32,301 nucleotides of DNA from IMG/VR virus record IMGVR_UViG_3300018048_000028, positions 1-32,301 of that record, one strand, 5' to 3'. Below are positions 1-5,833 of this stretch, one piece after another. The notes beneath the pieces are model-generated. The model worked only from the letters and a program-made list of their open reading frames with translations, was not told the origin of the DNA and ran no database searches. The position numbers were made by a program, and so were the translations under genes. Origin of the DNA: a virus. Every line of letters begins with the position of its first letter. The stretch's first letter is position 1.

Positions 1-24
1 ACATCAATTAGTCTTGATAAATGT

Positions 25-198
25 TTACTCTTCATTTTGAATTAAATTAAGGATTAATATTAATGTTGCTAGTCCTGCGCCATAAACTAACATTTCGATT
101 TTACGACTACTGACTAGCGCATGTATAAAGCCAGTAGTAGACAGACATATGAGTATATAAATCATGATGTCTGTCACTTTTTTAAAGAATTTATCCAT
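25..198 (-). CDS. Small two-helix membrane protein, 57 aa
   Basis: Reading the minus strand gives a 57-residue open frame from an ATG at 198-196 to a TAA at 27-25. It starts MDKFFKKVTD and has two hydrophobic stretches, roughly residues 11-29 and 36-54, separated by a short polar turn (SSRKIE), so it should be a two-span inner-membrane protein. Its start overlaps the end of the upstream leftward gene by 8 bases (ATGGATAA), which is typical of coupled phage genes and supports it being real. I do not recognise the family. A small holin-like or superinfection-type membrane protein is possible, but nothing in the sequence decides this. Confidence 0.6.
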   Translation of the reverse strand: MDKFFKKVTDIMIYILICLSTTGFIHALVSSRKIEMLVYGAGLATLILILNLIQNEE

Positions 199-475
199 TG
201 ATCGCAGCCATTGACATTATTTCTGCAATCTCATCTTGACTAGCATCTTGCGTCAAGTTTTTATACTCTTGTATTTTGTTCTTGATCAGCCATGAAGGAA
301 CTAATGCTTCTACATTGACGGGCTTGCCGTCGCCCTGATCATCGTCAGACAAAATTTCTACCTGCGAAGCAGCGAGGTATGTTCGATCCAGTACGTGTGT
401 ACCGTTGATAGTGATGTTTTCTGCGTAGATAGCTTTACCTACGTATCCCATTGAAATGAATTGAATTTTTAACAT
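191..475 (-). CDS. Hypothetical protein, 94 aa
   Basis: A 94-residue leftward gene of unknown family. The N-terminal half looks beta-rich (MLKIQFISMGYVGKAIYAEN and then ITINGTHVLDRTYL). A short acidic loop (DDDQGDG) follows at about residues 44-50, and the C-terminal third is predicted helical (IKNKIQEYKNLTQDASQDEI). No signal peptide, membrane span or catalytic motif is visible. It ends inside the start of the small membrane-protein gene and lies about 50 bases after the next leftward gene, so all three probably form one leftward operon. The gap before it carries a GCGAAGC hairpin. The gene itself contains a second GCGAAGC (364-370) and a GATAGTGA motif (407-414), both shared with the divergent control region. 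Confidence 0.7.
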   Translation of the reverse strand: MLKIQFISMGYVGKAIYAENITINGTHVLDRTYLAASQVEILSDDDQGDGKPVNVEALVPSWLIKNKIQEYKNLTQDASQDEIAEIMSMAAING

Positions 476-510
476 GATTTAGATATTTATAATTAAATTT
501 TACAAAAGAA

Positions 511-523
511 ACTGCGAAGCAGT
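511..523 (-). terminator. Short GC hairpin after the 169-aa gene
   Basis: The sequence is a perfect inverted repeat, ACTGC-GAA-GCAGT, in the gap just past the stop of the 525-1034 gene. Read on the minus strand it is followed by TTCTTTTGTAAAATTT, so it may act as a weak terminator or an mRNA 3'-end or processing hairpin. Its core GCGAAGC is the same heptamer found in the divergent control region. The stem is only 5 bp, so termination is uncertain. Confidence 0.4.
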
Positions 524-524
524 A

Positions 525-1034
525 TTAATATTCATCGCTACTGTAATCTAAGGCAGAGTCATCAAAGATGATAGGACCATCAAACATTTCTGTTTGTGAT
601 GAACCTAGATCTCTAGATCTTAGATCTGATGATTCAGTATACGATGCTGATTGTTGCTCGATGATAGTGAGTTGATCATCATCATTAGGAAATAACATTT
701 CCTGTTGTGCTGGTGTTCTCCATACTTTGAAGTTACTCTGTAACCATTCTGGAATGTAGAATGTAAATCGTTGGATGTAAACCTCTGTACATTCTTTGTA
801 CTTGTTCCAGATTTGTACCTCTTCTGGTTGAGCTTCAACGAATGTCAAGTCTTGCGTACCTTTCTTTGTGATCCATCTAAATGGAACCCAACAGTCTTTG
901 TACTGTACCTCATACTCCGTCCCAGTCTCTGGATTTGTTTTCTTACCGAACACCTTTGCCAATCTGATAGACTGTGTACCGTTCTCTTTCTTGATGCGTT
1001 TTACAACCGTAGCTGTGATAGTGATAAATTTCAT
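525..1034 (-). CDS. Hypothetical protein with acidic C-terminal tail, 169 aa
   Basis: A leftward gene of 169 codons. The frame is open further upstream, to an ATG at 1073, but I place the start at 1034 (MKFITITATVVKRIKKENG) because it gives a clean beta-strand N-terminus and has an A-rich leader (TTTAAAACATACAGTC). The first 115 or so residues are mixed polar and aromatic, with a strand pattern that could suit a small nucleic-acid-binding barrel. The last 50 are serine- and acid-rich, ending DDSALDYSSDEY. A basic/aromatic core with an acidic flexible tail is reminiscent of single-stranded-DNA-binding proteins, but this is a shape argument, not a family match. The tail is encoded by three closely spaced AGATCT sites (607-626). 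Confidence 0.7.
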   Translation of the reverse strand: MKFITITATVVKRIKKENGTQSIRLAKVFGKKTNPETGTEYEVQYKDCWVPFRWITKKGTQDLTFVEAQPEEVQIWNKYKECTEVYIQRFTFYIPEWLQSNFKVWRTPAQQEMLFPNDDDQLTIIEQQSASYTESSDLRSRDLGSSQTEMFDGPIIFDDSALDYSSDEY

Positions 1035-1091
1035 GACTGTATGTTTTAAATTAATATGCAATGTGACTAACATTATCGTTTGTGTATGACT

Positions 1092-1105
1092 GCGAGCGAA
1101 GCGAG
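1092..1105 (+). repeat. 14-bp direct repeat, copy 1, with GCGAAGC core
   Basis: GCGAGCGAAGCGAG occurs here and again, identical, at 1470-1483 in the same orientation. The core GCGAAGC is known to form an unusually stable single-stranded DNA mini-hairpin (GC pairs closing a GAA loop). Confidence 0.7.
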
Positions 1106-1232
1106 TTTATCGTTGGATATCTAGAAAGTTATTGTGTATACAATCACTTTGTACGATATACAATGACAGACATGCAGAAACTATAATGTACATTCGCTAT
1201 ATTAATTAAACATAGAGTCCTTGATTATTTAT

Positions 1233-1264
1233 TATCATAGCGTACTGTTGTACGTATCATGATA
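1233..1264 (+). other. Imperfect hairpin
   Basis: Outer arms TATCAT (1233-1238) and ATGATA (1259-1264) and inner arms CGTAC (1241-1245) and GTACG (1250-1254) pair around a TGTT loop. A small internal loop (AG opposite TATC) separates them. No U-run follows on either strand, so an operator or origin structure is more likely than a terminator. Confidence 0.5.
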
Positions 1265-1324
1265 GTGAACCGTACATAATCATATAGGCAAAGACTGGTG
1301 TGTAAACTCTGTCATCATTCTATT

Positions 1325-1339
1325 CAATGCAACGCATTG
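1325..1339 (+). other. Perfect 6-bp hairpin
   Basis: CAATGC and GCATTG are perfect inverted repeats around an AAC loop. It lies in the gene-free divergent region and has no adjacent U-run. Its function is unknown. Confidence 0.4.
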
Positions 1340-1469
1340 ACAATCACACATTAAGCCCGTGTTGTTGATAGTGATGTAGCTTTAGAATAGAGAGATATGA
1401 CGGCAGGTATAACCCCTCCTCTCCGTGTGTGTGATAACAAAAGGAATGAGCGATAGCGAATACCTATAA

Positions 1470-1483
1470 GCGAGCGAAGCGAG
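1470..1483 (+). repeat. 14-bp direct repeat, copy 2, with GCGAAGC core
   Basis: Identical to 1092-1105. It is followed within 7 bases by the G-rich 11-mer GGGGGTGGGTA. Confidence 0.7.
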
Positions 1484-1802
1484 CGGTAAGGGGGTGGGTA
1501 CACAAAATACCTCAACGAACAACCGTAAAATAAAACGTAAAATGAATGCAGCTGTATATCTCTACAGTCTGTAAGTAAAAGCTAAAAAAATCTGGACAGC
1601 AAAGTACGAGAGCAATGGGGGTGGGTAAATGTAAAACGTTTTCCATACGATGATTGTGATCTCAGAATCTTATAGAACCCAATACCTCTTCATATGTGCC
1701 ATTTTTTAAAATAGTCTTACTAACCTAGTAAATGGTATACAGGGGTTTTTATATATTTGCCACATATAAACAAGGAATATTGTTTTTCTGCCACATAAGT
1801 TG

Positions 1803-1810
1803 TATATTTG
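1803..1810 (+). promoter_or_regulatory. Bacteroidota -7 box TATATTTG
   Basis: TATATTTG matches the Bacteroidota -7 consensus TAnnTTTG, with a TTG 20 bases upstream (1780-1782) in the -33 position. The ATG of the 63-residue frame follows after 16 bases. A second TATATTTG lies at 1752-1759. Both are near a copy of the direct repeat TGCCACATA (1758-1766 and 1789-1797). This probably starts rightward transcription toward the chaperonin operon. Confidence 0.55.
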
Positions 1811-1826
1811 ATCAAACACAGGCGTT

Positions 1827-2018
1827 ATGAGAGGTATTGTCCACAAAACTACACAGGTATTCACACAGTCAGAAAGGCTGTCAGCACTAGATTTGGTAGG
1901 GTCTGCGAGAACTAATGAGTGGAATTCTACACAGCAATTCACACAGAGATCTACACACTGGATATATTCGGTTGTAATAGCTATTGTATTTACAGTTATT
2001 GTAATAGCTTGTATATAG
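1827..2018 (+). CDS. Possible tail-anchored small membrane protein, 63 aa
   Basis: A 63-codon frame starting MRGIVHKTTQ and ending in one strongly hydrophobic segment (about residues 46-63), which would make it a C-terminally anchored membrane protein. In favour: its ATG sits 16 bases after a TAnnTTTG box, the same geometry as four other genes in this window. Against: the sequence is unusually repetitive. Two 20-base repeats 78 bases apart encode TTQVFTQ and STQQFTQ, and the membrane segment is built from repeated AATAGCTATTGTA-like DNA. It may therefore be a non-coding repeat array that happens to be open. No family is recognised. Confidence 0.4.
   Translation: MRGIVHKTTQVFTQSERLSALDLVGSARTNEWNSTQQFTQRSTHWIYSVVIAIVFTVIVIACI
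1849..1946 (+). repeat. Pair of 20-bp direct repeats, 78-bp period
   Basis: CTACACAGGTATTCACACAG (1849-1868) and CTACACAGCAATTCACACAG (1927-1946) agree at 18 of 20 positions and are exactly 26 codons apart. Their ATTCACA cores and the nearby TTGTCCACA (1836-1844) loosely resemble DnaA boxes (TTWTNCACA), each with at least one mismatch. They are candidate protein-binding sites. Confidence 0.6.
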
Positions 2019-2026
2019 CTATTGTA
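1972..2026 (+). promoter_or_regulatory. AATAGCTATT palindromes upstream of groEL
   Basis: A perfect palindrome AATAGCTATT is followed by a spaced inverted repeat, AATAGCT (2003-2009) and AGCTATT (2017-2023). Copies of TTGTAATAGCT run through both. The array is followed by TATAAT and a long AT run that reaches the groEL ATG. This looks like an operator or promoter element for the chaperonin operon. Part of it doubles as codons for the hydrophobic tail of the 63-residue frame. Confidence 0.45.
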
Positions 2027-2077
2027 TAATATATATATATATATAATAAAATATAATATAATAAATAACATAAACAA

Positions 2078-3670
2078 ATGATTGAGAAAAAAATTTACTT
2101 TGGAGAGGACGCTTGGGAGAAAATCGTAAGCGGAGTACAGAAATTAGATGAGGCTGTTGGGTCTACTTTGGGTCCAAATGGTAGAACGGTTATCCTAGAG
2201 GACGACTTTGGCAATCCTCATGTAACAAAAGATGGTATTACTGTAGCTCAGAGCTTGGTGCTATCTGACCCTGTTGAGCACTTAGCAATGAGTACTGTTC
2301 GCCAGGCTTCTAAAAAAACAGCGCTTCGCGCTGGAGATGGAACTACTTCGTCTATAGTTTTGGCTCATGCATTATTACGGATCATTGGAAAAAACCAAAG
2401 CGAAAATGCTAGTGTCCATGAAATCAAGAAGGGGGTTTACGACTGCATGAAGGAAGCTGTCAAGAGAATTAAAGAAGTTAGTCAAGACATCGACAATACA
2501 AAATTGAAGCAAGTTGCTACTTTATCAGCAAATGGCGATGAGCTTATCGGAGGTCTTATTGCTTCTGCATTTGAAAAGGTTGGTAAAGACGGTGTTGTTT
2601 CGGTTGAGGAATCGTACAACGAAGAGTCGTACATGACTTTGAAGGAAGGAACTAAGATTGACAGAGGGTATGCTTCTCATCACATGGTTACAGACCTCAA
2701 CAAAAGAGAATTTTCAGTTAAAGATCCGCTTATTTTAGTTTGTGCTGCCGAAATTCAGGGACCTCAACAGATTTTGAGTGTTCTTGAGTTTTGTGCAAAG
2801 AACAACTTTCCAATCATTATCGTAGCAAACACAAGTGATGAGTTTGTTGCTACAATGATCTTGAACAATAGACAAGGAAGATTTAAGTCTTGCGTGGTTA
2901 ATCCTCCTGGAATAGGATACAAGAGAGACGAGCTGCTTCAGGATCTAGCGCTTATGACAGGGGCTGAGTTTATCAGCGAAGACATGGGAACTGACCTAGG
3001 GTCTATAACTCCTGATATGCTTGGTAGAGCCTCGAAGGTTGTTGTCAAGGAAGGGGAAACCGTTCTATTTATCGACGAGCAACCAGAGGAAGTTGACCAA
3101 ATCAAAGCTCATTTACATGAGATGATGCAGGATATTAAAAACGAAGACCAGATGTGGCATTTAAGAGATAGGCTATCTAAGCTTACTGGAGGTGTGGCGA
3201 CGATAAATGTTGGGGCTTCGACAGAAGTAGAGATGAAAGAGAAGAAAGACCGAGTGGATGACGCAATATCAGCCTCCAGAATAGCCTTAAAAGAAGGTGT
3301 TTTGCCAGGAGGAGGGGCTTTCTTGCTAAAATTATCGAAAAGACTAAAAAAAGCATGGGATAAAGAAGCAAATTTAACAGATTCTTACAAAGAAGGATGG
3401 GGTTTTATGTGTAAATCGTTAGAAGCTCCTGTTAGAAGATTGCTAGATAACAGCTATTACGATGAAGATACTAAAAAAACCATCTTAATAAAGGTTTCAA
3501 GCTCAGATAACTTTATCGGATACAATGTTAAGAGCGAAAAAATAGAAGATTTGCTGGAAACTGGAATAATTGACCCTACGGCAGTTACCATAAACGTATT
3601 AGAAAACGCCGTAAGTGTGGTTTCTGAGCTAATAACAACAGATTGTGTAATAACAAACGTAAGAGCATGA
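2078..3670 (+). CDS. groEL: Phage-encoded 60-kDa chaperonin GroEL
   Basis: A full-length GroEL of 530 residues. The ATP-site motifs are intact: LGPNGR (31-36), TKDGITV with Asp52, GDGTT with Asp87 (86-90), and DRVDDA with the hydrolytic Asp at 395, followed by the PGGG turn at 410-413. The apical domain (about 190-375) is recognisable, including RGYASHHM at 196-203. The same stretch in the bacterial protein carries Tyr and Phe in the substrate and GroES groove, replaced here by His and Met, so the binding surface has diverged. The C-terminus ends TNVRA and lacks the Gly-Gly-Met tail common in host GroEL. It overlaps groES by 4 bases. A phage GroEL/GroES pair most likely folds virion proteins in the infected cell; that role is inferred. 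Confidence 0.96.
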   Translation: MIEKKIYFGEDAWEKIVSGVQKLDEAVGSTLGPNGRTVILEDDFGNPHVTKDGITVAQSLVLSDPVEHLAMSTVRQASKKTALRAGDGTTSSIVLAHALLRIIGKNQSENASVHEIKKGVYDCMKEAVKRIKEVSQDIDNTKLKQVATLSANGDELIGGLIASAFEKVGKDGVVSVEESYNEESYMTLKEGTKIDRGYASHHMVTDLNKREFSVKDPLILVCAAEIQGPQQILSVLEFCAKNNFPIIIVANTSDEFVATMILNNRQGRFKSCVVNPPGIGYKRDELLQDLALMTGAEFISEDMGTDLGSITPDMLGRASKVVVKEGETVLFIDEQPEEVDQIKAHLHEMMQDIKNEDQMWHLRDRLSKLTGGVATINVGASTEVEMKEKKDRVDDAISASRIALKEGVLPGGGAFLLKLSKRLKKAWDKEANLTDSYKEGWGFMCKSLEAPVRRLLDNSYYDEDTKKTILIKVSSSDNFIGYNVKSEKIEDLLETGIIDPTAVTINVLENAVSVVSELITTDCVITNVRA

Positions 3671-3921
3671 AAGCATTAGGATTATTTGTGGTTATAAAGC
3701 CAATTTCAGAGAGAATAGAGTCTAAAGGAGTCATTTTATCGGCTCAAACAGAGAAAAACGTTAGATATCTTCCAGGAGAAGTCATTACTTGCGGAAGCGA
3801 TGTTAAAATGCTAGAACCAGGCGACGAAATATACTACGATAAGATGGCTGCAAGCGATATTAGAGTAGGTGAGGACAAATATCTGGTTCTTATGGAAAAT
3901 GGATGCGTTGTTAAAAAATGA
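3667..3921 (+). CDS. groES: Co-chaperonin GroES
   Basis: An 84-residue GroES-type protein. I start it at the ATG at 3667, which overlaps the groEL stop (ATGA), rather than at the in-frame TTG further upstream. The pattern KALGLFVVIKPISERIESKG matches the first strands of GroES, followed by a shortened mobile loop (GVILSAQTEK). GEVITCG then GDEIYYDK give the characteristic second half, ending with a strand pair near the C-terminus. GroES normally runs to about 95 residues, so this one is compact, mainly around the mobile loop and the roof hairpin. It would cap the ring formed by the neighbouring GroEL. Its last four bases are shared with the next gene (ATGA), so the three genes are translationally coupled. 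Confidence 0.92.
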   Translation: MKALGLFVVIKPISERIESKGVILSAQTEKNVRYLPGEVITCGSDVKMLEPGDEIYYDKMAASDIRVGEDKYLVLMENGCVVKK

Positions 3922-4658
3922 AAAAAATCCCTTTATTTGATTATGAAAGGGATAGGATAATAATGGAGACGTCTTTTGTCTACAAAGGACAAGAATATTT
4001 GTTTTTCCCCGAAGGAGTTGACTTTTACTCCCTCTACAGAAGCGAGAGGAAGGTTAACTCTTTACAGGAAATCGAATATATAGGCGAAAAATTTATGTGG
4101 CTTAACAAGGATTTTGACTTCAAGTTGTTTTGTTCGCACATGATTGAGATGACGGACAGATCAAATGGACATGTAATTAGAACATACTCAAAAGAAAAAA
4201 TCATAACTGCTTGTGAATCAGCATATAACGGAATACTTAGCGGTAAAATTCCTTACTGCGCTAGAAGAAGAAAGGTAATTTTTAATCCTGTAAAGATGAT
4301 AGAAAAAAGCGAAAAAATAAAAATAGTAAATAGTCTTTTACACCCAAGAAAAGTATTTGAAGAAAAAGATATTTGGGACGCTGTAGATGTTATAGAAGGT
4401 AAAATAACCATGAAAAGCCTCGGAGAGCAATTGAATTGTAGCCCTCCTACGGTAAGAAAAAGCATAAATGACAGTATGCTATTAAAAATTAAAGAAATAA
4501 ACGAGGAAAGAAAGAAGATACGTCACCAGAATCTCATTTTAAGCGCAATTAAGAGCATTATAGACGAAGGGTCTAAGGTTACCGTGCGAGAGGTGAAAAG
4601 AAGGGTTCCTGTTAGAGATCAAGCCCTTCTTCGCTGGATTGCTTACCACGAATCTTAG
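3918..4658 (+). CDS. Helix-turn-helix DNA-binding protein, 246 aa
   Basis: The third gene of the chaperonin operon. It starts within the groES stop codon. The N-terminal 120 residues are of unknown fold. A helix-turn-helix follows at about residues 163-185 (ITMKSLGEQLNCSPPTVRKS), close to the classical pattern of a helix, a turn and a TVR recognition helix. A second helical segment at about 205-242, with VTVREVKRRVPVRDQALL, could be another winged-helix-like unit. Basic residues dominate the C-terminal half. A transcriptional or replication regulator is likely; the family is not recognised. Its 3' end overlaps the convergent winged-helix gene by 47 bases. Placement with groEL and groES suggests expression at the same stage of infection. 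Confidence 0.75.
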   Translation: MKKIPLFDYERDRIIMETSFVYKGQEYLFFPEGVDFYSLYRSERKVNSLQEIEYIGEKFMWLNKDFDFKLFCSHMIEMTDRSNGHVIRTYSKEKIITACESAYNGILSGKIPYCARRRKVIFNPVKMIEKSEKIKIVNSLLHPRKVFEEKDIWDAVDVIEGKITMKSLGEQLNCSPPTVRKSINDSMLLKIKEINEERKKIRHQNLILSAIKSIIDEGSKVTVREVKRRVPVRDQALLRWIAYHES

Positions 4659-5136
4659 CGTTCATCTTTTTTATAGCCATTCTATAAACTCTATCGGTGT
4701 AAGTGTCCCCTTTCATTATGGGGTTTATTCTTGGGTTTTCACTGAAGGTTTCTTTCATCAAGAGCCTCTTGTATACGTGGTTAACTATTCTCTTTGATTT
4801 TGCAGACAGCTCGTAAATAGCCTTTCTGTTTGATACCTCGTTCTTTTTTCTCCAAACAACAATGTATTCTGCTTCTCTAAGTTTCCAAAAACGATCCCTG
4901 TCCCATTCCATGATGTTTGCATAATCTTTAAATGCAGCAGAGTCGAATCTGCCTTCATCATACAAAAAAAGAAGCATTTCTAAATCTGATTCCTTCAAAT
5001 CATACTTTCTTTTCACGTAATACCTTACTATTCTCCAGTATTTCAAGAAGTTATATTTTCTTTCTCTTTCGTATCCTATATGATATTTTTCCTTTTGTTT
5101 TACTCTCTTTCGGAGCATGGGTCTTTTTTTATGCAT
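4612..5136 (-). CDS. MarR-like winged-helix protein, 174 aa
   Basis: The only leftward gene inside the rightward block. The very basic N-terminus (MHKKRPMLRKRVKQKEK) precedes a segment, about residues 35-125, that reads like a MarR-type winged helix. It has a helix with DLKESDLEMLLFLYDEGRF, a recognition-like helix, then a wing with VVWRKK and RKAIYELSAKSKRIV, the last typical of MarR 'Y.LT.kG..l' wings. I infer a DNA-binding regulator. Its promoter would face away from the small-protein operon starting at 5183, leaving only 46 bases between the divergent starts, so it could repress or switch that operon. The tail-to-tail overlap with the 246-residue gene may give antisense regulation. It could start at Met7 (5118) instead. 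Confidence 0.75.
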   Translation of the reverse strand: MHKKRPMLRKRVKQKEKYHIGYERERKYNFLKYWRIVRYYVKRKYDLKESDLEMLLFLYDEGRFDSAAFKDYANIMEWDRDRFWKLREAEYIVVWRKKNEVSNRKAIYELSAKSKRIVNHVYKRLLMKETFSENPRINPIMKGDTYTDRVYRMAIKKMNAKIRGKQSSEEGLDL

Positions 5137-5160
5137 ATAAAAGTGAATTTTATTTATTTG

Positions 5161-5168
5161 TATATTTG
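5161..5168 (+). promoter_or_regulatory. -7 box TATATTTG for the small-protein operon
   Basis: TATATTTG preceded by TTTG, 14 bases before the ATG at 5183. This spacing matches the boxes at 1803, 8542, 11200 and 29424. No good TTG is seen at the -33 position. Confidence 0.5.
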
Positions 5169-5182
5169 CTCATGATAAGATA

Positions 5183-5500
5183 ATGATAAAATCATTAGAA
5201 ATGGCATCAAAAGTAGACAAATCAAGCATGGCTTGCAACAAGCCAAGAGCTAGCACTAGACCAGGAAAGAAAAAAATGGTTAAGGCATGTTCTGGAGGTA
5301 CAGAAAAAATAATACATTTCGGCGCTAAAGGATATGGTCATAATTACTCTTCTGCTGCCAGAAAATCATTCAAAGCTAGACACAAGTGTGGATCAGCTAC
5401 AAATAAATTGAGCGCTAGATACTGGGCTTGCAAAAACTTATGGGCTGGAAAAGGAGGGTCCACTAAATCATCTCCTAAATCAAAACAAGGAAAATATTAA
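5183..5500 (+). CDS. Small basic Cys-containing phage protein, 105 aa
   Basis: A strongly basic protein with the pattern MACNKPR, then EKIIHFGAKGYGHNYSSAA, then ARKSFKARHKCGSATNKLSA and RYWACKNLW. The combination of KIIxFG, a KSFxARH block and a Cys/Trp tail (RYWxCK) is one I recognise from many marine and gut phage genomes as a conserved uncharacterised small protein; I cannot name the family with certainty. Four cysteines in two pairs could bind zinc. The C-terminal 15 residues are a Ser/Lys tail. It leads a run of small basic proteins before the lysis cassette, perhaps virion-internal or DNA-associated. The promoter spacing supports the ATG at 5183, although Met7 (5201) is also a plausible start. 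Confidence 0.8.
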   Translation: MIKSLEMASKVDKSSMACNKPRASTRPGKKKMVKACSGGTEKIIHFGAKGYGHNYSSAARKSFKARHKCGSATNKLSARYWACKNLWAGKGGSTKSSPKSKQGKY

Positions 5501-5503
5501 AAA

Positions 5504-5833
5504 ATGGATCCATTAAAAGTTAAAAGAAAAAAAGCTAAAATCAAAAGCAATCCTTCTAGTAAAGAATTTACTGGAGTTGGTTCAACCAATTACACAGGAA
5601 ATAAAAAATCAGAACAAGGTCCTAAGGAAAAACCAGCTGGCTACGGTCTAAGACCAGACAGGGCAGACCTAACTAAGCCTAGTTACGAAAACACTCCTTT
5701 CAAAAACAGAGACATCGATACGTTGATGAGTAAAAGAAAAAAGTTTGCTCCTGAGCCAGTAAAAGATGTACAGGTTACAAACAAGAAAGGTGAAAGTAAA
5801 ATGATTTACAAACCAGGAAAATATAAAAACTAA
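5504..5833 (+). CDS. Lys-rich small protein with PSYE motif, 109 aa
   Basis: A basic, low-complexity protein that follows the previous gene after 3 bases and abuts the next one (TAA then ATG). Residues 58-74 carry KPSYEN, then KN, then IDTL. The same pattern with identical spacing recurs in the 129-residue gene at 6034. Both also have a KD.xV.VT segment followed by Lys/Gly-rich sequence, so the two are probably diverged paralogs. No membrane span, signal peptide or catalytic motif is visible. The composition suits a disordered virion-internal or scaffold-associated protein. The family is not recognised. Confidence 0.7.
   Translation: MDPLKVKRKKAKIKSNPSSKEFTGVGSTNYTGNKKSEQGPKEKPAGYGLRPDRADLTKPSYENTPFKNRDIDTLMSKRKKFAPEPVKDVQVTNKKGESKMIYKPGKYKN

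Larger units (their letters stand above)
1035..1826. other. Divergent intergenic control region, candidate origin
   Basis: Almost 800 bases with no credible gene, between the leftward gene block and the first rightward genes. It holds two identical 14-mers GCGAGCGAAGCGAG (1092-1105 and 1470-1483), two identical 11-mers GGGGGTGGGTA (1490-1500 and 1617-1627), and two TATACAAT boxes exactly 20 bp apart (1137 and 1157). It also has a hairpin at 1233-1264, another at 1325-1339, and two copies of GATAGTGA (1261 and 1367). Two TGCCACATA copies lie near its right end (1758 and 1789). This density of short repeats at a transcription divergence is typical of phage regulatory or replication-origin regions. 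I infer that role from position and repeats only; no replication protein gene is present in the window. Confidence 0.6.

Noticed and set aside
1-4. Start of a further leftward gene at the left edge
   Set aside because: A minus-strand ATG is visible at 4-2, but only one further base is inside the window, so nothing can be supported.
1035-1073. Upstream ATG at 1073 for the 169-residue leftward gene
   Set aside because: The extra 13 residues look like leader sequence, and the ATG at 1034 has an A-rich leader and a sensible protein start. It is not excluded.
1280-1351. Leftward 23-codon frame MCDCQCVALNRMMTEF...
   Set aside because: The Cys pattern is eye-catching, but the frame is very short, lies in a repeat-rich non-coding region, and has no promoter or coupling. 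A chance frame is more likely.
1490-1627. G-quadruplex
   Set aside because: Each G-rich 11-mer has only two G-runs, too few for an intramolecular quadruplex.
1836-1865. True DnaA boxes
   Set aside because: TTGTCCACA and GTATTCACA each have a mismatch to TTWTNCACA at a position that matters, so I report only DnaA-like sites.
1706-2077. Leftward 123-codon frame beginning with a long hydrophobic run
   Set aside because: Its N-terminus comes from the AT-repeat tract before groEL, and it covers rightward promoter boxes and repeats. The composition is erratic and no leader or coupling supports it.
1035-2077. tRNA or other structured RNA gene in the divergent region
   Set aside because: No T-arm GGTTCGA-type sequence with a matching acceptor stem was found; the hairpins are short and separate.
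3643-3666. Upstream TTG start for groES
   Set aside because: It would add eight residues absent from GroES proteins; the ATG at 3667 overlaps the groEL stop in the usual ATGA form.
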